Part shown: piece after piece, positions 43,656 through 54,916 of the stretch
How the letters are laid out: the number at the start of each line of letters is the position of its first letter
How positions within the stretch are numbered: position 1 is the stretch's first letter
NCBI GenBank assembly: GCA_034112285.1
Contig: JAWUVP010000016.1
Span: forward strand, 1 to 64,000
Direction: 5' to 3'
Origin: JAWUVP01 sp034112285
GTDB lineage: Bacteria > Pseudomonadota > Gammaproteobacteria > JABDGN01
Length of the DNA: 64,000 nt
Made by a program: the position numbers and the translations under genes
Notes under the pieces: generated by a model
Database searches by the model: none
The model's input: the letters and a program-made list of their open reading frames with translations, nothing else
Told to the model about the DNA's origin: nothing

Positions 43656-44576
43656 ATGCGCATTATAGTTCGTGGATTCTGCCTAGTATGGCTTCTCTTA
43701 TTAACCGCCTGTGCAGGCAGTCGGCCAATGCTTAATATTCCCGCGCAACAACCTTTACGCGTTGAAAAAATTGCCCAGCCTGATGTTGCGCTCGTGCTCG
43801 GTGGTGGCGGCGCGCGTGGCATGGCCCATGTTGGCGTTATTAAAGTATTAGCGAAGGCCGGCGTGCCCATTAATTTGATTGTTGGTACCAGTGCCGGCAG
43901 TATTGTAGGCGCCATTTATGCGGACCAAGGCAGCGCGAAACAAGTGATATCGACATTTAAACATATTGGCTTCTGGGATATTGCCGATATTAATAATTTC
44001 CCAACGCGCGCGGGCATTATGCAAGGCTATCATCTACAACGTTTTTTATTAAAGCATATGCATGCTCGTACCTTTGCTGAGCTTAAAATTCCTTTTATTG
44101 TAAGCACCACTAATTTGCGTACCGGTGAGGTCTTCCCTATTACCAGCGGACCTGTCGCAGCGGCGGTGCAAGCCTCGGCAGCCATTCCTGGTTTATTTAA
44201 TCCTGTGCATCTGTATGGCCATATCCTTATTGATGGTGGAATGTCTGATCCTGTTGCGGTTAACTTGGCCGAACCCTTTCATCCCAAAATCATTATTGCC
44301 GTAGATGTTGCCAAGCAATTAAGTGAAGTGATGCCGGCAACAGCCGATGAAACCCTCGCCCGTGCGAAAGTGATTCGCCAAATGGCTGTGACTCAATTTA
44401 GCGCCCAAAATGCAGACGTTGTCATTCGCCCCGCAATAGGTACCACCAATGTATTTCAACTCGGCAAGAAAGAACAGCTGTTTGCCGAAGGTGAGCGTGC
44501 AGCCCAGGAAGCATTGCCACAAATTTTACGGCTCTTGCGTGATAAACATATTGCTTTGCAACACAAACACCGTTAA
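43656..44576 (+). CDS. Patatin-like phospholipase, RssA-type, lipoprotein signal
   Basis: A 306-residue patatin-family lipid hydrolase. It begins with a lipoprotein-type signal (CLVWLLLLTACAGS; Cys19). The oxyanion loop is LGGGGARGMAHVG (residues 48-60), the nucleophile Ser79 is in GTSAGSIVG, and the dyad Asp is in LIDGGMSDP. All catalytic elements are present, so activity is likely. The signal and lipobox imply attachment to a membrane facing the periplasm. Patatin lipases are often effectors in intracellular bacteria, though most lack such a lipobox. Start at 43656 supports a signal at the very N-terminus. Confidence 0.92.
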   Translation: MRIIVRGFCLVWLLLLTACAGSRPMLNIPAQQPLRVEKIAQPDVALVLGGGGARGMAHVGVIKVLAKAGVPINLIVGTSAGSIVGAIYADQGSAKQVISTFKHIGFWDIADINNFPTRAGIMQGYHLQRFLLKHMHARTFAELKIPFIVSTTNLRTGEVFPITSGPVAAAVQASAAIPGLFNPVHLYGHILIDGGMSDPVAVNLAEPFHPKIIIAVDVAKQLSEVMPATADETLARAKVIRQMAVTQFSAQNADVVIRPAIGTTNVFQLGKKEQLFAEGERAAQEALPQILRLLRDKHIALQHKHR

Positions 44577-44648
44577 TTAGTGTATGGTTGATTTTCGGTT
44601 GCGCATGTTGTTGTAGCGTAGATAATTGTTAACACCCTTGAGGTTATT

Positions 44649-45827
44649 ATGATCATAAAGTCTATTCGCAGCTTTCTGCGTATTGAGGCGGCCAGCGGAA
44701 TCTTATTAATCGCGACGTTAATCTTGGTTTTAATTGCTGCGAATACCCCACTGTTTCCTCTGTACCAAAAAATTCTCGCTATTCCCGTACAAATTCGAAT
44801 AGGCGCGCTCGATATATTTAAGCCTTTAGAACTTTGGGTTAATGATGGTCTGATGGCGTTATTTTTTATGTTGCTAGCCCTAGAAATAAAACGTGAAATT
44901 CTTGATGGTGAGCTTTCTTCAGCGTCAAAATTGGCGCTGCCTTTATTTGCAGCAGTTGGTGGCATCGTGGCACCTATTGCCATTTACTTTTTAGTTATTG
45001 GCACCCATAGCCTTTACCGCCCTGGATGGGCAATTCCTACCACCACGGATATTGCCTTAGTTTTAGGCCTGTTATCATTGCTGGGCAAACGCATCCCCAT
45101 GAATTTAAAATTGTTTTTAGTGGCTCTGTCTATAGTCGATGATATTGTCGCCATCGTGTTAATCGCCGTGTTTTATAGTAATCAAATTGCTTTTTTACCG
45201 CTCGCAATAGGCCTTGTAGGCATCATCATTATGGCCGTCATGGGCTATAAACGAGTAGGTAACATTAGTTTATATATGGTGATTGGGGCAATCGTCTGGG
45301 TAGCCATTCTCAAGTCTGGCGTGCATGCAACGCTAGCTGGGCTTGCGGTAGGTTTTTGTGTTCCACTAACGGCAAGTCACCCTGAGCAAGAATCACCTTT
45401 AAAAAGTTTAGAGCATACCCTACACCCATGGGTTGCGTTTTTAATCATGCCCATCTTTGTATTTATGAATGCCGGCATACCTTTTCAGACCGTAGAAGGC
45501 CTCACGCTTTTTTCCCCCATGCCTATTGGCATAGCGTTAGGCTTATTTATTGGCAAACAAGTTGGTATTTTCAGCTTTACGTTTCTTGCAGTGAAACTAG
45601 GCTTGGCACGCTTACCGCAAGGGGTAAATTGGTGGCATGTCTATGGTATTGCCGTGATGTCTGGTGTTGGCTTTACTATGAGCTTATTTATTGCCTCCTT
45701 AGCATTTGGCGAGGGCTCGCTAGAAATTATTAGCCGCCAAGGCATTATTTTCGGCTCGTTCCTTGCTGCAGCGGTGGGCATGCTAATACTTTTTGTCGCC
45801 GGGAAATCTTCACCAGGGCGATGCTAG
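44649..45827 (+). CDS. nhaA: Na+/H+ antiporter NhaA
   Basis: Exports Na+ in exchange for protons, for pH and sodium homeostasis. The 392-residue membrane protein has the family motifs VNDGLMALFFMLLALEIKRE and WAIPTTTDIALVLGLLSLLG, and the ion-binding Asp pair in LSIVDDIVAIVLIA. The length is normal (E. coli NhaA is 388). GAGG lies before the ATG. It is the last plus-strand gene before the ribosomal block; the 45828-46015 interval contains no further gene. Confidence 0.96.
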   Translation: MIIKSIRSFLRIEAASGILLIATLILVLIAANTPLFPLYQKILAIPVQIRIGALDIFKPLELWVNDGLMALFFMLLALEIKREILDGELSSASKLALPLFAAVGGIVAPIAIYFLVIGTHSLYRPGWAIPTTTDIALVLGLLSLLGKRIPMNLKLFLVALSIVDDIVAIVLIAVFYSNQIAFLPLAIGLVGIIIMAVMGYKRVGNISLYMVIGAIVWVAILKSGVHATLAGLAVGFCVPLTASHPEQESPLKSLEHTLHPWVAFLIMPIFVFMNAGIPFQTVEGLTLFSPMPIGIALGLFIGKQVGIFSFTFLAVKLGLARLPQGVNWWHVYGIAVMSGVGFTMSLFIASLAFGEGSLEIISRQGIIFGSFLAAAVGMLILFVAGKSSPGRC

Positions 45828-46015
45828 AAGTAACTTGAGAAGCCACTCTTGGAGAATGGTCTAGCAAGTCTCCGTTGCTAGGTAACGTTTATCCACAACA
45901 GGCCTGCATGGTGAATTCAACTAAATAGTCTCAATAAGGGCAGAATGTGGCTAAAGCCAAGTCTTGACGACTAATAATCTCGACAACATGTAGGCGACCA
46001 TTATTAAGAGGCAAT

Positions 46016-46043
46016 AAAAAACCACGCTAGTGCGTGGTTTTTT
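46016..46043. terminator. Terminator of the alpha operon, likely bidirectional
   Basis: A stem ACCACGC/GCGTGGT with a TAGT loop, flanked by an A-run on the left and a T-run on the right. It is symmetrical, so it can terminate rplQ on the minus strand and read-through from nhaA on the plus strand. Confidence 0.9.
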
Positions 46044-46062
46044 ATACAGAGAAAATAAAGCC

Positions 46063-46503
46063 TTATGCTTCGCTGGCAACTTCTTCTGTTTTATCTTTAG
46101 CAACGTGCTCAATATTAGGCGTGGTGTTTTTCTCACCTTTAATAGGCGCTAATTCAACAAGCTGTACGATTGCCATTGGCGCATTATCGTCTTTACGATA
46201 ACCTGTTTTGATGATTCGTACATAACCACCTGGACGGGTTTTGTTACGAGGTCCTAAATCATCAAATAATTTTCTAACCGCATCTTTGTCGCGTAAGCGA
46301 GCAAATGCTAAGCGACGATTAGAAACGCTATCTTCTTTCGCAAGCGTAATCAATGGCTCTGCAACACGCAGTAATTCTTTCGCTTTTGGCAAAGTAGTCT
46401 TGATTGTTTCATGTTGAAACAACGAAGTGGCCATGTTTTTAAACATCGCTTTACGATGGCTACTATTTCTGTTTAATTGACGACCTGACTGTCTATGACG
46501 CAT
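46063..46503 (-). CDS. rplQ: 50S ribosomal protein L17
   Basis: A large-subunit protein near the exit of the peptide tunnel. The 146-residue sequence begins [20 protein letters not shown], invariant in the family, and has [20 protein letters not shown]. It carries an acidic tail ([11 protein letters not shown]) about 20 residues longer than E. coli L17. It is the last gene of the alpha operon, 25 bp after rpoA, followed by the symmetrical terminator. Confidence 0.98.
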   Translation of the reverse strand: MRHRQSGRQLNRNSSHRKAMFKNMATSLFQHETIKTTLPKAKELLRVAEPLITLAKEDSVSNRRLAFARLRDKDAVRKLFDDLGPRNKTRPGGYVRIIKTGYRKDDNAPMAIVQLVELAPIKGEKNTTPNIEHVAKDKTEEVASEA

Positions 46504-46528
46504 GGGTAATTCCTCTTTCTATCTGCTG

Positions 46529-47521
46529 TTACGCGGCTTCGTTGGTTAGGCTAACTGGTGGCCAAGTGTCAAGCTTCATGCCTAGTGACAAGCCACGCGA
46601 TGCTAACACGTCTTTGATTTCGTTTAATGATTTTTTACCTAAGTTAGGTGCTTTCAAAAGCTCCATTTCACTACGTTGTACTAAATCACCAATGTAAAAA
46701 ATATTTTCTGCTTTTAAGCAGTTTGCTGAACGCACCGTTAACTCTAAATCGTCAACAGATTGCACCAAGATAGGGTCAACCGTCTCTTCTTCAGTTTTGT
46801 TGCGGCTAGGCGCTGTTGTTTCTAAATCAACAAAAGCGGCTAATTGGAATTGTAAGATGTTTGCTGCACGACGAATCGCTTGCTCTGGATCTAATGTTCC
46901 ATCAGTTTCAACGTCTAATACTAATTTGTCTAAATCAGTACGTTGCTCAACACGCGCATTTTCAACGCTATAAGCAACACGGCTCACAGGACTGAATGAA
47001 GCGTCAAGCTGTAATAAACCGACAGGTTTAGTCGTATCTTCAGCCGTCACACGTGAAACAACAGGTTGATAACCACAACCACGCTGAACGACCATACTCA
47101 TGTTCAGATCACCAGCATCGGTAAGATGCGCAATAACATGGTCTGGATTAACTATCTCAACATCATGCTCCAAAGTAATATCACCAGCAGTAACAGTACC
47201 CGGACCTTTTTTGTTTAACTGTAAAGTCACTTCATCGCGACCCTCAAGTTTGAAAGCAACGCCCTTAAGGTTTAGCAATACATCAATAACATCTTCTTCA
47301 ACGCCTTCGACAGAGCTGTATTCATGTAATACACCTTCAATTTTAGCTTCTACAACAGCACAACCAGCCATTGAAGATAATAGAATACGGCGTAACACAT
47401 TGCCTAGGGTATGGCCAAAACCACGCTCAAAAGGCTCTAATGTGATTTTGAAATGATTATCGTTGAACTTTTCAACATCAATCGCTGTAGGGGTTAAAAA
47501 ATCTGTAACTTGATCTAACAT
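46529..47521 (-). CDS. rpoA: RNA polymerase subunit alpha
   Basis: Nucleates RNA polymerase assembly and contacts activators and UP elements through its C-terminal domain. The 330 residues include the N-terminal dimerisation domain ([20 protein letters not shown]), a linker, and the C-terminal domain ([16 protein letters not shown], then [20 protein letters not shown]). Length and order match E. coli (329). It lies between rpsD (55-bp gap) and rplQ. Confidence 0.98.
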   Translation of the reverse strand: MLDQVTDFLTPTAIDVEKFNDNHFKITLEPFERGFGHTLGNVLRRILLSSMAGCAVVEAKIEGVLHEYSSVEGVEEDVIDVLLNLKGVAFKLEGRDEVTLQLNKKGPGTVTAGDITLEHDVEIVNPDHVIAHLTDAGDLNMSMVVQRGCGYQPVVSRVTAEDTTKPVGLLQLDASFSPVSRVAYSVENARVEQRTDLDKLVLDVETDGTLDPEQAIRRAANILQFQLAAFVDLETTAPSRNKTEEETVDPILVQSVDDLELTVRSANCLKAENIFYIGDLVQRSEMELLKAPNLGKKSLNEIKDVLASRGLSLGMKLDTWPPVSLTNEAA

Positions 47522-47576
47522 TTATTACCTCATAATCCAAAAAACTTGCCGCTGAATAGAGCGGCAAAAAACTAAT

Positions 47577-48197
47577 TTACTTAGAGTACAGCTCAACAAC
47601 CAATTGCTCATTGATTTCAGCTGGCAACTCACTACGCTCTGGCAACGTTTTAAAAGTGGCCTTCATGTCCTTAGCGTTAACGTCGATCCATTCAACAGGG
47701 GCACGCTGTTCAGATAACTCTAGAGCGGCTTGAATACGACCTTGTGTACGTGATTTTTCGCGTACTTGTATAATTTCACCCGGCTGTACACTGAATGAAG
47801 GAATGTTAACGACAGTCTCATTAACCATAATCGCTTTATGGTTTACTAACTGACGAGCTTCTGCACGTGTTGAAGCGAAACCACTGCGATATACTACGTT
47901 ATCTAGACGTTGCTCAAGAAGGAATAACAAGTTTTCACCCGTAGCGCCTTTCTTTTTGGCAGCTTTTTTATAGTAATTACGAAATTGCTTTTCTAGCACG
48001 CCATACAACCGACGGATTAATTGCTTTTGGCGTAATTGAACACCATAGTCAGATAATCGTGTGCGACGTAAGCCGTGTTGACCAGGAGGTACGTCAGCTT
48101 TACATTTAGATGCTAGTGAACGTACACCACTTTTAAGGTATAAATCAGTGCCTTCGCGGCGAGATAATTTACATTTTGGACCAATATATTTTGCCAT
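47577..48197 (-). CDS. rpsD: 30S ribosomal protein S4
   Basis: A primary 16S rRNA-binding protein and, in E. coli, the translational repressor of the alpha operon. The 206-residue sequence ([20 protein letters not shown]) includes the S4 domain ([20 protein letters not shown]). The length is identical to E. coli S4. It follows rpsK by 17 bp. Confidence 0.98.
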   Translation of the reverse strand: MAKYIGPKCKLSRREGTDLYLKSGVRSLASKCKADVPPGQHGLRRTRLSDYGVQLRQKQLIRRLYGVLEKQFRNYYKKAAKKKGATGENLLFLLEQRLDNVVYRSGFASTRAEARQLVNHKAIMVNETVVNIPSFSVQPGEIIQVREKSRTQGRIQAALELSEQRAPVEWIDVNAKDMKATFKTLPERSELPAEINEQLVVELYSK

Positions 48198-48214
48198 TTT
48201 CTTCGTTCCTCAGC

Positions 48215-48604
48215 TTATACGCGACGTTTTTTCGGCGGGCGACAACCATTATGTGGGATTGGAGTTCGGTCTTCGATACTTCCAACTGTTATGCCTGCGC
48301 CATTAAATGCGCGGACAGCAGACTCACGGCCGGGGCCAGGTCCTTTAATACGTACATCTACGCGAGTCATTTTAAATTCTTCTTTAACCGTGTTGGCTAA
48401 ATTATCTGCTGCTACCTGAGCGGCAAAAGGAGTGTGTTTACGAGAGCTAGTAAAACCAGCTGCACCAGAGCTAGACTGACGTAAAGAGTTACCTTGACGG
48501 TCTGTTACTGTAACAATCGTGTTATTGAATGAAGCATGAATATGAAGAATACCTTCACTCACAACTCTTTTCGCTTTTTTGGTTTTACGCTTTGCGTCTG
48601 ACAT
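48215..48604 (-). CDS. rpsK: 30S ribosomal protein S11
   Basis: A platform protein of the small subunit contacting the E site. 129 residues, with the conserved end [18 protein letters not shown] and [13 protein letters not shown]. Located between rpsM and rpsD as in E. coli. Confidence 0.98.
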   Translation of the reverse strand: MSDAKRKTKKAKRVVSEGILHIHASFNNTIVTVTDRQGNSLRQSSSGAAGFTSSRKHTPFAAQVAADNLANTVKEEFKMTRVDVRIKGPGPGRESAVRAFNGAGITVGSIEDRTPIPHNGCRPPKKRRV

Positions 48605-48627
48605 AATCTATTCCTAAATGTTGTAAG

Positions 48628-48984
48628 TTAACCGCGAATTGGCTTACGAGGGCCTTTACGGGTTCTAGCATTTGTTTTCGTACGTTGACCGCGCAATGGC
48701 AAGCCTCGACGATGACGAATACCACGGTAGCACTTTAAATCAATTAAGCGCTTAATATTCATCGCAATTTCACGGCGAAGATCACCTTCGATAGTGAATT
48801 TAGTCACTTCACTACGCAAAGTTTCAATCTCTGCTTCTGTTAAGTCTTTAATTTTTGCTGCCCGCTTAATGCTGACTGCATCACAAATCTTTTGTGCTCG
48901 CGGACGACCAATACCAAAGATTGAGGTTAAAGCAATCTCTGTATGCTTATGGTCTGGAACATTTACTCCGCCTATACGCGCCAT
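48628..48984 (-). CDS. rpsM: 30S ribosomal protein S13
   Basis: A head protein of the small subunit bridging to the large subunit. 118 residues, [20 protein letters not shown] start and the [20 protein letters not shown] signature. It is the first gene of the alpha operon; 150 bp of non-coding DNA separate it from rpmJ. Confidence 0.98.
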   Translation of the reverse strand: MARIGGVNVPDHKHTEIALTSIFGIGRPRAQKICDAVSIKRAAKIKDLTEAEIETLRSEVTKFTIEGDLRREIAMNIKRLIDLKCYRGIRHRRGLPLRGQRTKTNARTRKGPRKPIRG

Positions 48985-49016
48985 CTAAAACTCCTAAGTG
49001 TTTCATTTTATTAACT

Positions 49017-49022
49017 ATTATA
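49017..49022 (-). promoter_or_regulatory. Consensus -10 of a probable alpha-operon promoter
   Basis: TATAAT on the minus strand, 33 bases before the rpsM start, in the 150-bp gap after rpmJ. The -35 region is poor. E. coli also has an internal promoter here. Confidence 0.45.
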
Positions 49023-49134
49023 AAATCCGTAATGTATACCGGAAAAGCCGGCAAGAATACACCGCTAACGGGGAAAAATCAAGCTTAAATAGCCAAAAAA
49101 GTATGTCTTTCTCAACCAAGCTATCAATACCAAA

Positions 49135-49248
49135 TTAACCTTGACGTTGCTTATGACGCGGTTCTTTACAGATAACGCGTACAACACCCTTACGGAGAAC
49201 TATTTTACAATTACGACAAATCTTCTTTACTGAAGCTCCAACTTTCAT
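49135..49248 (-). CDS. rpmJ: 50S ribosomal protein L36
   Basis: A 37-residue zinc-ribbon protein of the large subunit, starting [20 protein letters not shown]. The zinc ligands Cys11, Cys14, Cys27 and His32 are all present, so this is the zinc-binding form. It is the last gene of the spc operon, 111 bp after secY. A longer gap than elsewhere in the block, but normal at this junction. Confidence 0.96.
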   Translation of the reverse strand: MKVGASVKKICRNCKIVLRKGVVRVICKEPRHKQRQG

Positions 49249-49359
49249 GCTTTTCTCTCTTAATCAATTGATTATTACACCAGGCCTAATACCAAAGCCT
49301 TTAACGCTCTGATTTTACACCATTTTTTCTATTTTCATCACCAGGATGAGAATGCTGTA

Positions 49360-50697
49360 TTAGCCGAACAAGCCACCACCGGTTATGCCTGTACCGCGAG
49401 TATTACCTTTCTTCATTAATGACTCATATTGGTGAGACATTAAATGTGACTGCACTTGAGCCATAAAGTCCATGAGTACCACGACAATAATAAGCAAAGA
49501 AGTACCACCGAAGTAGAAGGGAACATTCCAAATTGCGGTTAGTATTTCTGGCACCAGCGCCACGCCCACTAAATACATCGACCCAACAAAGGTTAAACGC
49601 GTCATCACCGTATCAACATAACGTGCAGTTTGATCGCCAGGCCTGATACCCGGGATGAATGCCCCAGATTTTTTCAAGTTGTCGGCAGTATCTTTTGGGT
49701 TCATCGTCAACGCAGTGTAAAAGAAGGCGAAGAAGATAATTAACGCGGCATATAATAGTATATAAACGGGCTGTCCTGGCGATAGCGCAAGTCCAATTTC
49801 ACTTAACCAGTGCATATTGGGACCATGACCAAACCAGCTAGCAAGCCCAGCAGGCACCGTGATGATGCTGGTAGCAAAAATAACAGGGATAACACCAGAC
49901 ATGTTGATTTTTAATGGCAGGTGGCTTGTTTGCGCTGCATAGAGACGCTTACCTTGCTGGCGTTGCGGGTAATTAATTTTAATACGCCGCTGTGCACGCT
50001 CCATAAAGACAACAAAAGCGGTAATCAGTAAAATAGCGGCCAGAATTAGAAACAATGATATTACCGACATTTCACCTTGCTTTGCTTGGGTCAATGTCCG
50101 ACCAACAGCACCAGGCAAGCCAGCAACAATTCCAGCGAAGATGATTAATGAAATACCGTTACCCACACCACGTTCAGTAATTTGTTCACCGAGCCACATT
50201 AAAAACATCGTGCCGGTTACCAAACATACAACAGCGGTAACATAAAAAGAAAAACTCGGGTTTAAGGCAATACCTTGGCTAGCCAATAACTTGGTCATAC
50301 CAAAGGCTTGAACTGTGGCAAGGGCTAATGTACCCATTCGAGTGTATTGATTTATCTTACGACGGCCAGATTCACCTTCTTTTTTCAATTGCTCAAGCCT
50401 AGGCGACACAGAAGAAAGTAACTGCACAATAATCGATGCAGAAATATAAGGCATCACACTAAGGGCAAAGATAGTTAAACGGCGTAATGAACCACCCGAA
50501 AACAGATTAAACATACCCAATATTCCACCACCCGGTGAATCATTGAATAAATGCGCTAAACGACTAGGGTCTAAACCTGGAATAGGGACGTAAGAACCAA
50601 TTCGAAATACAAATAAGCCAAACAGAACATATAACAAACGACGTTTAAGTTCTCCTAAGCCACCTTGGCTTAAGCTTCCTGCGGATGGTTTGGCCAT
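49360..50697 (-). CDS. secY: Protein translocase subunit SecY
   Basis: The channel of the Sec translocon in the inner membrane. 445 residues with ten predicted helices. Signatures are [18 protein letters not shown] at the start, [20 protein letters not shown] and the cytoplasmic loop [20 protein letters not shown]. Located between rplO and rpmJ as is standard. Confidence 0.98.
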   Translation of the reverse strand: MAKPSAGSLSQGGLGELKRRLLYVLFGLFVFRIGSYVPIPGLDPSRLAHLFNDSPGGGILGMFNLFSGGSLRRLTIFALSVMPYISASIIVQLLSSVSPRLEQLKKEGESGRRKINQYTRMGTLALATVQAFGMTKLLASQGIALNPSFSFYVTAVVCLVTGTMFLMWLGEQITERGVGNGISLIIFAGIVAGLPGAVGRTLTQAKQGEMSVISLFLILAAILLITAFVVFMERAQRRIKINYPQRQQGKRLYAAQTSHLPLKINMSGVIPVIFATSIITVPAGLASWFGHGPNMHWLSEIGLALSPGQPVYILLYAALIIFFAFFYTALTMNPKDTADNLKKSGAFIPGIRPGDQTARYVDTVMTRLTFVGSMYLVGVALVPEILTAIWNVPFYFGGTSLLIIVVVLMDFMAQVQSHLMSHQYESLMKKGNTRGTGITGGGLFG

Positions 50698-50701
50698 TTA
50701 A

Positions 50702-51145
50702 TTATTCCTCGACTTTACCACCAGCAAGTTCAATCGCTTTTAAAGCGCCTTTGCTAGCTTTGATGCCTTTTAATGTTACAGGTTTTGTGATTTCTCCAGA
50801 TAACATAACTTTAGCGAATTTCATGGTACCACTGATAATTCCGGCCTTTTTTAGCGCGTTAAGATCAATAATATCAGCTTTAACTTTAGCTAATTCGTCT
50901 AAACGAACTTCAGCAGTTACTTTTGCTTTACGTGAACTAAAACCAAATTTAGGTAAGCGACGTTGAATTGGCATTTGACCGCCTTCAAATCCAACTTTAT
51001 GGTAACCACCAGAACGAGACTTCTGGCCTTTCACACCGCGACCACATGTTTTACCTAGTGTACAGCCGACACCGCGACCAACACGTTTAGCATTTTTTTT
51101 CGAGCCTTCTGCAGGCTTTAAAGTATTTAAGTGCATATTAAGCAA
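50702..51145 (-). CDS. rplO: 50S ribosomal protein L15
   Basis: A late-assembly protein of the large subunit. 147 residues; [20 protein letters not shown] and [20 protein letters not shown] are the family's Gly/Arg-rich rRNA-binding N-terminus. Its start overlaps the end of rpmD by 8 bp. Confidence 0.97.
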   Translation of the reverse strand: MLNMHLNTLKPAEGSKKNAKRVGRGVGCTLGKTCGRGVKGQKSRSGGYHKVGFEGGQMPIQRRLPKFGFSSRKAKVTAEVRLDELAKVKADIIDLNALKKAGIISGTMKFAKVMLSGEITKPVTLKGIKASKGALKAIELAGGKVEE

Positions 51146-51344
51146 CCTCTTCGACTTTAAGTAAGTATGCGACTTTATCGATCATACCTTTATTTTCTGG
51201 AGTCAATGGCACCACAACTGATTGGTGCATACGACGACGTAGGCCAAGACCGAACACACTAGCGCAATGCTTTTTCGTGCGGCGATTCAAGCTACGTACT
51301 AATGTAACTTTAACCTGTGTAACTTTAACTTCTTTTTTAGCCAT
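51138..51344 (-). CDS. rpmD: 50S ribosomal protein L30
   Basis: A small protein of the large subunit; 68 residues with the core [20 protein letters not shown] and [20 protein letters not shown]. About nine residues longer than in E. coli, split between N- and C-terminus. It lies 5 bp after rpsE and overlaps rplO. Confidence 0.95.
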   Translation of the reverse strand: MAKKEVKVTQVKVTLVRSLNRRTKKHCASVFGLGLRRRMHQSVVVPLTPENKGMIDKVAYLLKVEEVA

Positions 51345-51349
51345 TGGAT

Positions 51350-51859
51350 TTATCCTGTAATTTCTTCAACAGTTTTACCACGTTTACGCGCCACTTTTTC
51401 AGGCGAATTAATACGTTTCAGACCATTCAATGTTGCTCGCATAACGTTATCGGGATTAGATGAACCGTTGATTTTTGCCAACACATCCTCTATCCCTAAC
51501 ACTTCAAACACCGGGCGCATAGCGCCACCGGCAATAATACCTGTACCAGTAGAAGCAGGCTTCATAAACACACGAGTAGCACCGTGACGCCCAACAATCT
51601 CATGATGTAACGTTTTACCGTTCAGATCAACGTCAATCATGTTTCTGCGTGCAGCTTCCATCGCTTTTTGAATGGCGACAGGTACTTCGCGTGCTTTACC
51701 GCGACCGATACCAACACGGCCATCTCCATCGCCTACAACGACAGAAGCAGAGAAACTAAAAATTCGTCCACCCTTGACTACTTTTGAGTTACGTTCAACC
51801 GCAACTAATTTTTCTTGTAAACCATCTGTTTGATTTTGAGACTTTTGTTCAGCTGCCAT
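51350..51859 (-). CDS. rpsE: 30S ribosomal protein S5
   Basis: A small-subunit protein at the mRNA entrance, important for accuracy. 169 residues; the double-stranded RNA-binding domain includes [20 protein letters not shown] and [20 protein letters not shown]. Canonical position between rplR and rpmD. Confidence 0.98.
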   Translation of the reverse strand: MAAEQKSQNQTDGLQEKLVAVERNSKVVKGGRIFSFSASVVVGDGDGRVGIGRGKAREVPVAIQKAMEAARRNMIDVDLNGKTLHHEIVGRHGATRVFMKPASTGTGIIAGGAMRPVFEVLGIEDVLAKINGSSNPDNVMRATLNGLKRINSPEKVARKRGKTVEEITG

Positions 51860-51868
51860 GTTTAACCC

Positions 51869-52225
51869 TTAAAACTGTAGACCGCTTTCACGAGCGGCAT
51901 CGGCCAACGCTTGAACGCGACCATGATATTTAAAACCAGAACGGTCAAAAGCAACCTTCGTAACACCTGCTTTAACAGCACGTTCTGCAACCAGCTTACC
52001 AATAAACTTAGCGGCATCAATGTTTCCACCGTGCTTAAGCTCTTTGCGCGTTTCTTTATCAAGCGTTGAGGCGCTAGCCAAAACTTTACTGCCACATGGG
52101 GCAATAACTTGCGCATAAGTATGCATCGGAGTGCGATGAATCGACAAGCGAATCTCACCTAACTCTCTAATTTTATGTCTGGCGCGTGCACCACGACGTT
52201 TACGAACTTGTATCTTCTTATCCAT
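51869..52225 (-). CDS. rplR: 50S ribosomal protein L18
   Basis: Binds 5S rRNA with L5 and L25. 118 residues; ends [20 protein letters not shown] then ARESGLQF, typical of the family. It lies 9 bp after rplF. Confidence 0.98.
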   Translation of the reverse strand: MDKKIQVRKRRGARARHKIRELGEIRLSIHRTPMHTYAQVIAPCGSKVLASASTLDKETRKELKHGGNIDAAKFIGKLVAERAVKAGVTKVAFDRSGFKYHGRVQALADAARESGLQF

Positions 52226-52234
52226 AACTAAACC

Positions 52235-52768
52235 CTACTTCTTCTTAGCTTCTTTACGAACAACTTGTTCATCAGCATAACGAACACCCTTACCTTTATA
52301 AGGCTCTGGTGGACGATAAGCACGAATCTCAGCGGCCACTTGACCTACTTGTTGCTTATTAATACCCTTTACCACAACTTCTGTTTGGCTAGGGGTTTCA
52401 ACAATAACACCTTCTGGCACTTCATGGTTAACGGGGTGCGAGAAACCTAATGTTAAATTCAAGATTTGACCTTGTGCTTTTGCACGGTAACCAACGCCAA
52501 CCAGCGTCAATTTACGTTCAAAGCCTGCACTGACACCTATAACCATATTATTTAATAGAGCGCGAGTTGTACCGGCCATCATGTTAGCAACACGATCGCT
52601 AGGACTGTAATCTAAAGTTAAAATGTTATCGTTCTGCACGAGCTTGAGGCAATTTGGCAATTTATGCTCTAAACTACCCTTCGCACCTTTAATAGTGACT
52701 TGACGACCTGTTTGTTTCAATTCAACACCGTTTGGTAATTCAATTGGACTGCTTGCAATACGCGACAT
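52235..52768 (-). CDS. rplF: 50S ribosomal protein L6
   Basis: A large-subunit protein at the factor-binding region. 177 residues, with the C-terminal signature RPPEPYKGKGVRYADEQVVR. Length is as in E. coli. Confidence 0.98.
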   Translation of the reverse strand: MSRIASSPIELPNGVELKQTGRQVTIKGAKGSLEHKLPNCLKLVQNDNILTLDYSPSDRVANMMAGTTRALLNNMVIGVSAGFERKLTLVGVGYRAKAQGQILNLTLGFSHPVNHEVPEGVIVETPSQTEVVVKGINKQQVGQVAAEIRAYRPPEPYKGKGVRYADEQVVRKEAKKK

Positions 52769-52776
52769 GTTAGCTC

Positions 52777-53172
52777 CTAAACCACTTCAGCTAGCACTTC
52801 ACCGCCAAGATTGGCTTTGCGTGCTGCTTTTTCTGTCATTACACCTTTTGGTGTAGAAATAATTGCGATACCTAAACCGTTATCGACTCTAGGTAACTCT
52901 TTGCTACCTTTATAAACGCGAAGACTAGGACGGCTAATACGCTTGATACGCTCAATAACCGGCATGCCATCACAATACTTTAAAGTAATATCCAAAGTTG
53001 GCTTACCATTGTTATCGTCAGTACGGTAACTATCAATAAAACCTTCTTTCTTTAATACAGCTGCAATCGCTACTTTAATAGTTGAGCTAGGCATTGCTAC
53101 ATTTACTTTTTTTGCCATATGTCCATTACGTACGCGGGTGAACATATCAGCTATCGGATCTTGCATACTCAT
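52777..53172 (-). CDS. rpsH: 30S ribosomal protein S8
   Basis: A primary 16S-binding protein and, in E. coli, the repressor of the spc operon. 131 residues from the ATG at 53172 ([17 protein letters not shown]), the exact start of family members, with GGAG nine bases upstream. The open frame extends to 53217 into the rpsN end but those residues are not part of S8. Ends with [20 protein letters not shown]. Confidence 0.97.
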   Translation of the reverse strand: MSMQDPIADMFTRVRNGHMAKKVNVAMPSSTIKVAIAAVLKKEGFIDSYRTDDNNGKPTLDITLKYCDGMPVIERIKRISRPSLRVYKGSKELPRVDNGLGIAIISTPKGVMTEKAARKANLGGEVLAEVV

Positions 53173-53185
53173 TGTTAATAACTCC

Positions 53186-53491
53186 TTACCAACTTGCTTT
53201 ACGCAAGCCTGGGACATCGCCCATCATTGTTGCTTCACGCAGCTTATTACGGCCAAGGCCAAATTTACTATAGACACCGCGAGGACGTCCAGTCAAAAAG
53301 CAGCGCGTGCGTTGACGACACGGGCTTGCATTGCGAGGCAACGCTTGAAACTTAAGCTGCGCTTCCCATTGCTCATCATCACTTGAATTCACATCAGCAA
53401 TGATTCTCTTTAATTCTGCGCGTTTTTTTGCATATTTTGCAACGGTACGTGCCCGTTTTTTTTCACGCTCTACAACTGCTTTTCTGGCCAT
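53186..53491 (-). CDS. rpsN: 30S ribosomal protein S14 (zinc-free form)
   Basis: Completes the small-subunit head. 101 residues, the long form without the paired-CxxC zinc site ([20 protein letters not shown]), ending RKASW as usual. Located between rplE and rpsH. Confidence 0.98.
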   Translation of the reverse strand: MARKAVVEREKKRARTVAKYAKKRAELKRIIADVNSSDDEQWEAQLKFQALPRNASPCRQRTRCFLTGRPRGVYSKFGLGRNKLREATMMGDVPGLRKASW

Positions 53492-53503
53492 AAAATATCT
53501 ACC

Positions 53504-54043
53504 TTAACGTTTAAATGGGAAATTAAACCCAGTCAATAATGCTTTTGAGGCATCAACATCTTTACCACTTGTTGTGATACAAATATCTAAACCACGAATT
53601 TTGTCTACTTTATCGTATTCAATTTCAGGAAATACGATTTGCTCAGTAATACCCAAACTGTAGTTACCTTGGCCATCAAAAGATTTAGGGCTTAAACCAC
53701 GAAAATCACGTACACGAGGTAACGCAATACTCACTAAGCGGTCTAAAAACTCATACATCTTTTCGCCACGTAAAGTAACTTTACAGCCAATAGGCCATTC
53801 TTCACGAATTTTAAAGCCTGCAATCGATTTGCGTGCCTTGGTAACAATCGGTTTTTGCCCAGCGATGAGAGTCATATCACTCACAGCTGCATCAATTGCT
53901 TTCTTGTCATTTACTGATTCGCCAACACCCATATTGAGTGTAATTTTTGTAATTTTAGGCGCCTGCATTACGCTACCGAAAGAAAATTGCTCTACCAATT
54001 TAGGTAGAATTTCTTTTTGATAATGTTCCTTTAATCTAGCCAT
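53504..54043 (-). CDS. rplE: 50S ribosomal protein L5
   Basis: Binds 5S rRNA and contacts the P-site tRNA. 179 residues with [20 protein letters not shown] and [20 protein letters not shown]. Same length as E. coli L5. Confidence 0.98.
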   Translation of the reverse strand: MARLKEHYQKEILPKLVEQFSFGSVMQAPKITKITLNMGVGESVNDKKAIDAAVSDMTLIAGQKPIVTKARKSIAGFKIREEWPIGCKVTLRGEKMYEFLDRLVSIALPRVRDFRGLSPKSFDGQGNYSLGITEQIVFPEIEYDKVDKIRGLDICITTSGKDVDASKALLTGFNFPFKR

Positions 54044-54055
54044 TGTTAACCACCA

Positions 54056-54379
54056 TTAAACGTCAATTTGCTCGCCGTTCGATTTAAATACTCGAACTTT
54101 ACGACCGTCTTCTAAAACTTTAAAACCAACACGGTCCGCTTTCTCAGATGTTGGATTAAAAATCGCAACATTAGAAGCAGTAATGCTAGCTTCAATCTCT
54201 TTAATTCCGCCTTGCTCTTGAATGTTTGGGTTAGGACGAACATGCTTTTTAACCATGTTAAGACCCTCTACAAACAAACGTCCAGCTTTTGGCAACATAC
54301 TTGTGATGGTGCCTTGACGACCCTTGTCTTTACCAGCAATAAGAATTACTTTATCACCTTTTTTTAATTTACTAGCCAT
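54056..54379 (-). CDS. rplX: 50S ribosomal protein L24
   Basis: An assembly initiator that binds the 5' end of 23S rRNA. 107 residues with a KOW motif (KGDKVILIAGKDKGRQGTIT) and NMVKKHVRPNPNIQEQGGI. Standard position after rplN. Confidence 0.98.
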   Translation of the reverse strand: MASKLKKGDKVILIAGKDKGRQGTITSMLPKAGRLFVEGLNMVKKHVRPNPNIQEQGGIKEIEASITASNVAIFNPTSEKADRVGFKVLEDGRKVRVFKSNGEQIDV

Positions 54380-54392
54380 AAATCCTCTCTCT

Positions 54393-54761
54393 CTATAATA
54401 CTTCAGGGGCTAAGGATACGATTTTCATGAATTTTGCGTTACGCAATTCACGGGTTACCGGTCCAAAGATTCGAGTACCAATCGGCTGAAGCTGTGCATT
54501 CAACAACACAACCGCATTATTATCAAATTTGATTTTTGAACCATCTTTACGACGAACACCAGCAGCAGTACGCACGACCACAGCCTTCATGACTTCGCCT
54601 TTTTTCACTTTACCACGTGGAATAGCCGTTTTGACACTAACTACAATAACATCACCGACACTTGCGTAACGACGATGAGAACCACCTAATACTTTAATAC
54701 ACATCACACGACGAGCACCGCTATTATCTGCTACGTCTAACCTGGTCTGCATTTGAATCAT
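54393..54761 (-). CDS. rplN: 50S ribosomal protein L14
   Basis: A subunit-interface protein. 122 residues, [20 protein letters not shown] start; ends [11 protein letters not shown]. It is the first gene of the spc operon, preceded by a 241-bp gap with a terminator-like hairpin and promoter elements. Confidence 0.98.
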   Translation of the reverse strand: MIQMQTRLDVADNSGARRVMCIKVLGGSHRRYASVGDVIVVSVKTAIPRGKVKKGEVMKAVVVRTAAGVRRKDGSKIKFDNNAVVLLNAQLQPIGTRIFGPVTRELRNAKFMKIVSLAPEVL

Positions 54762-54916
54762 TTATTTGCTCCAATTTTTTAATCTAACAATATTTTTTGC
54801 TAGATTCGAGGAAAGGTCATACACCCTTAACCTCTGTGCTAACCCATTGATTTTACTCATTTAGGATTGCAGTTCACTCTCGCCGCATAACAATGCTACA
54901 GGGTGAAAGGGCGCTA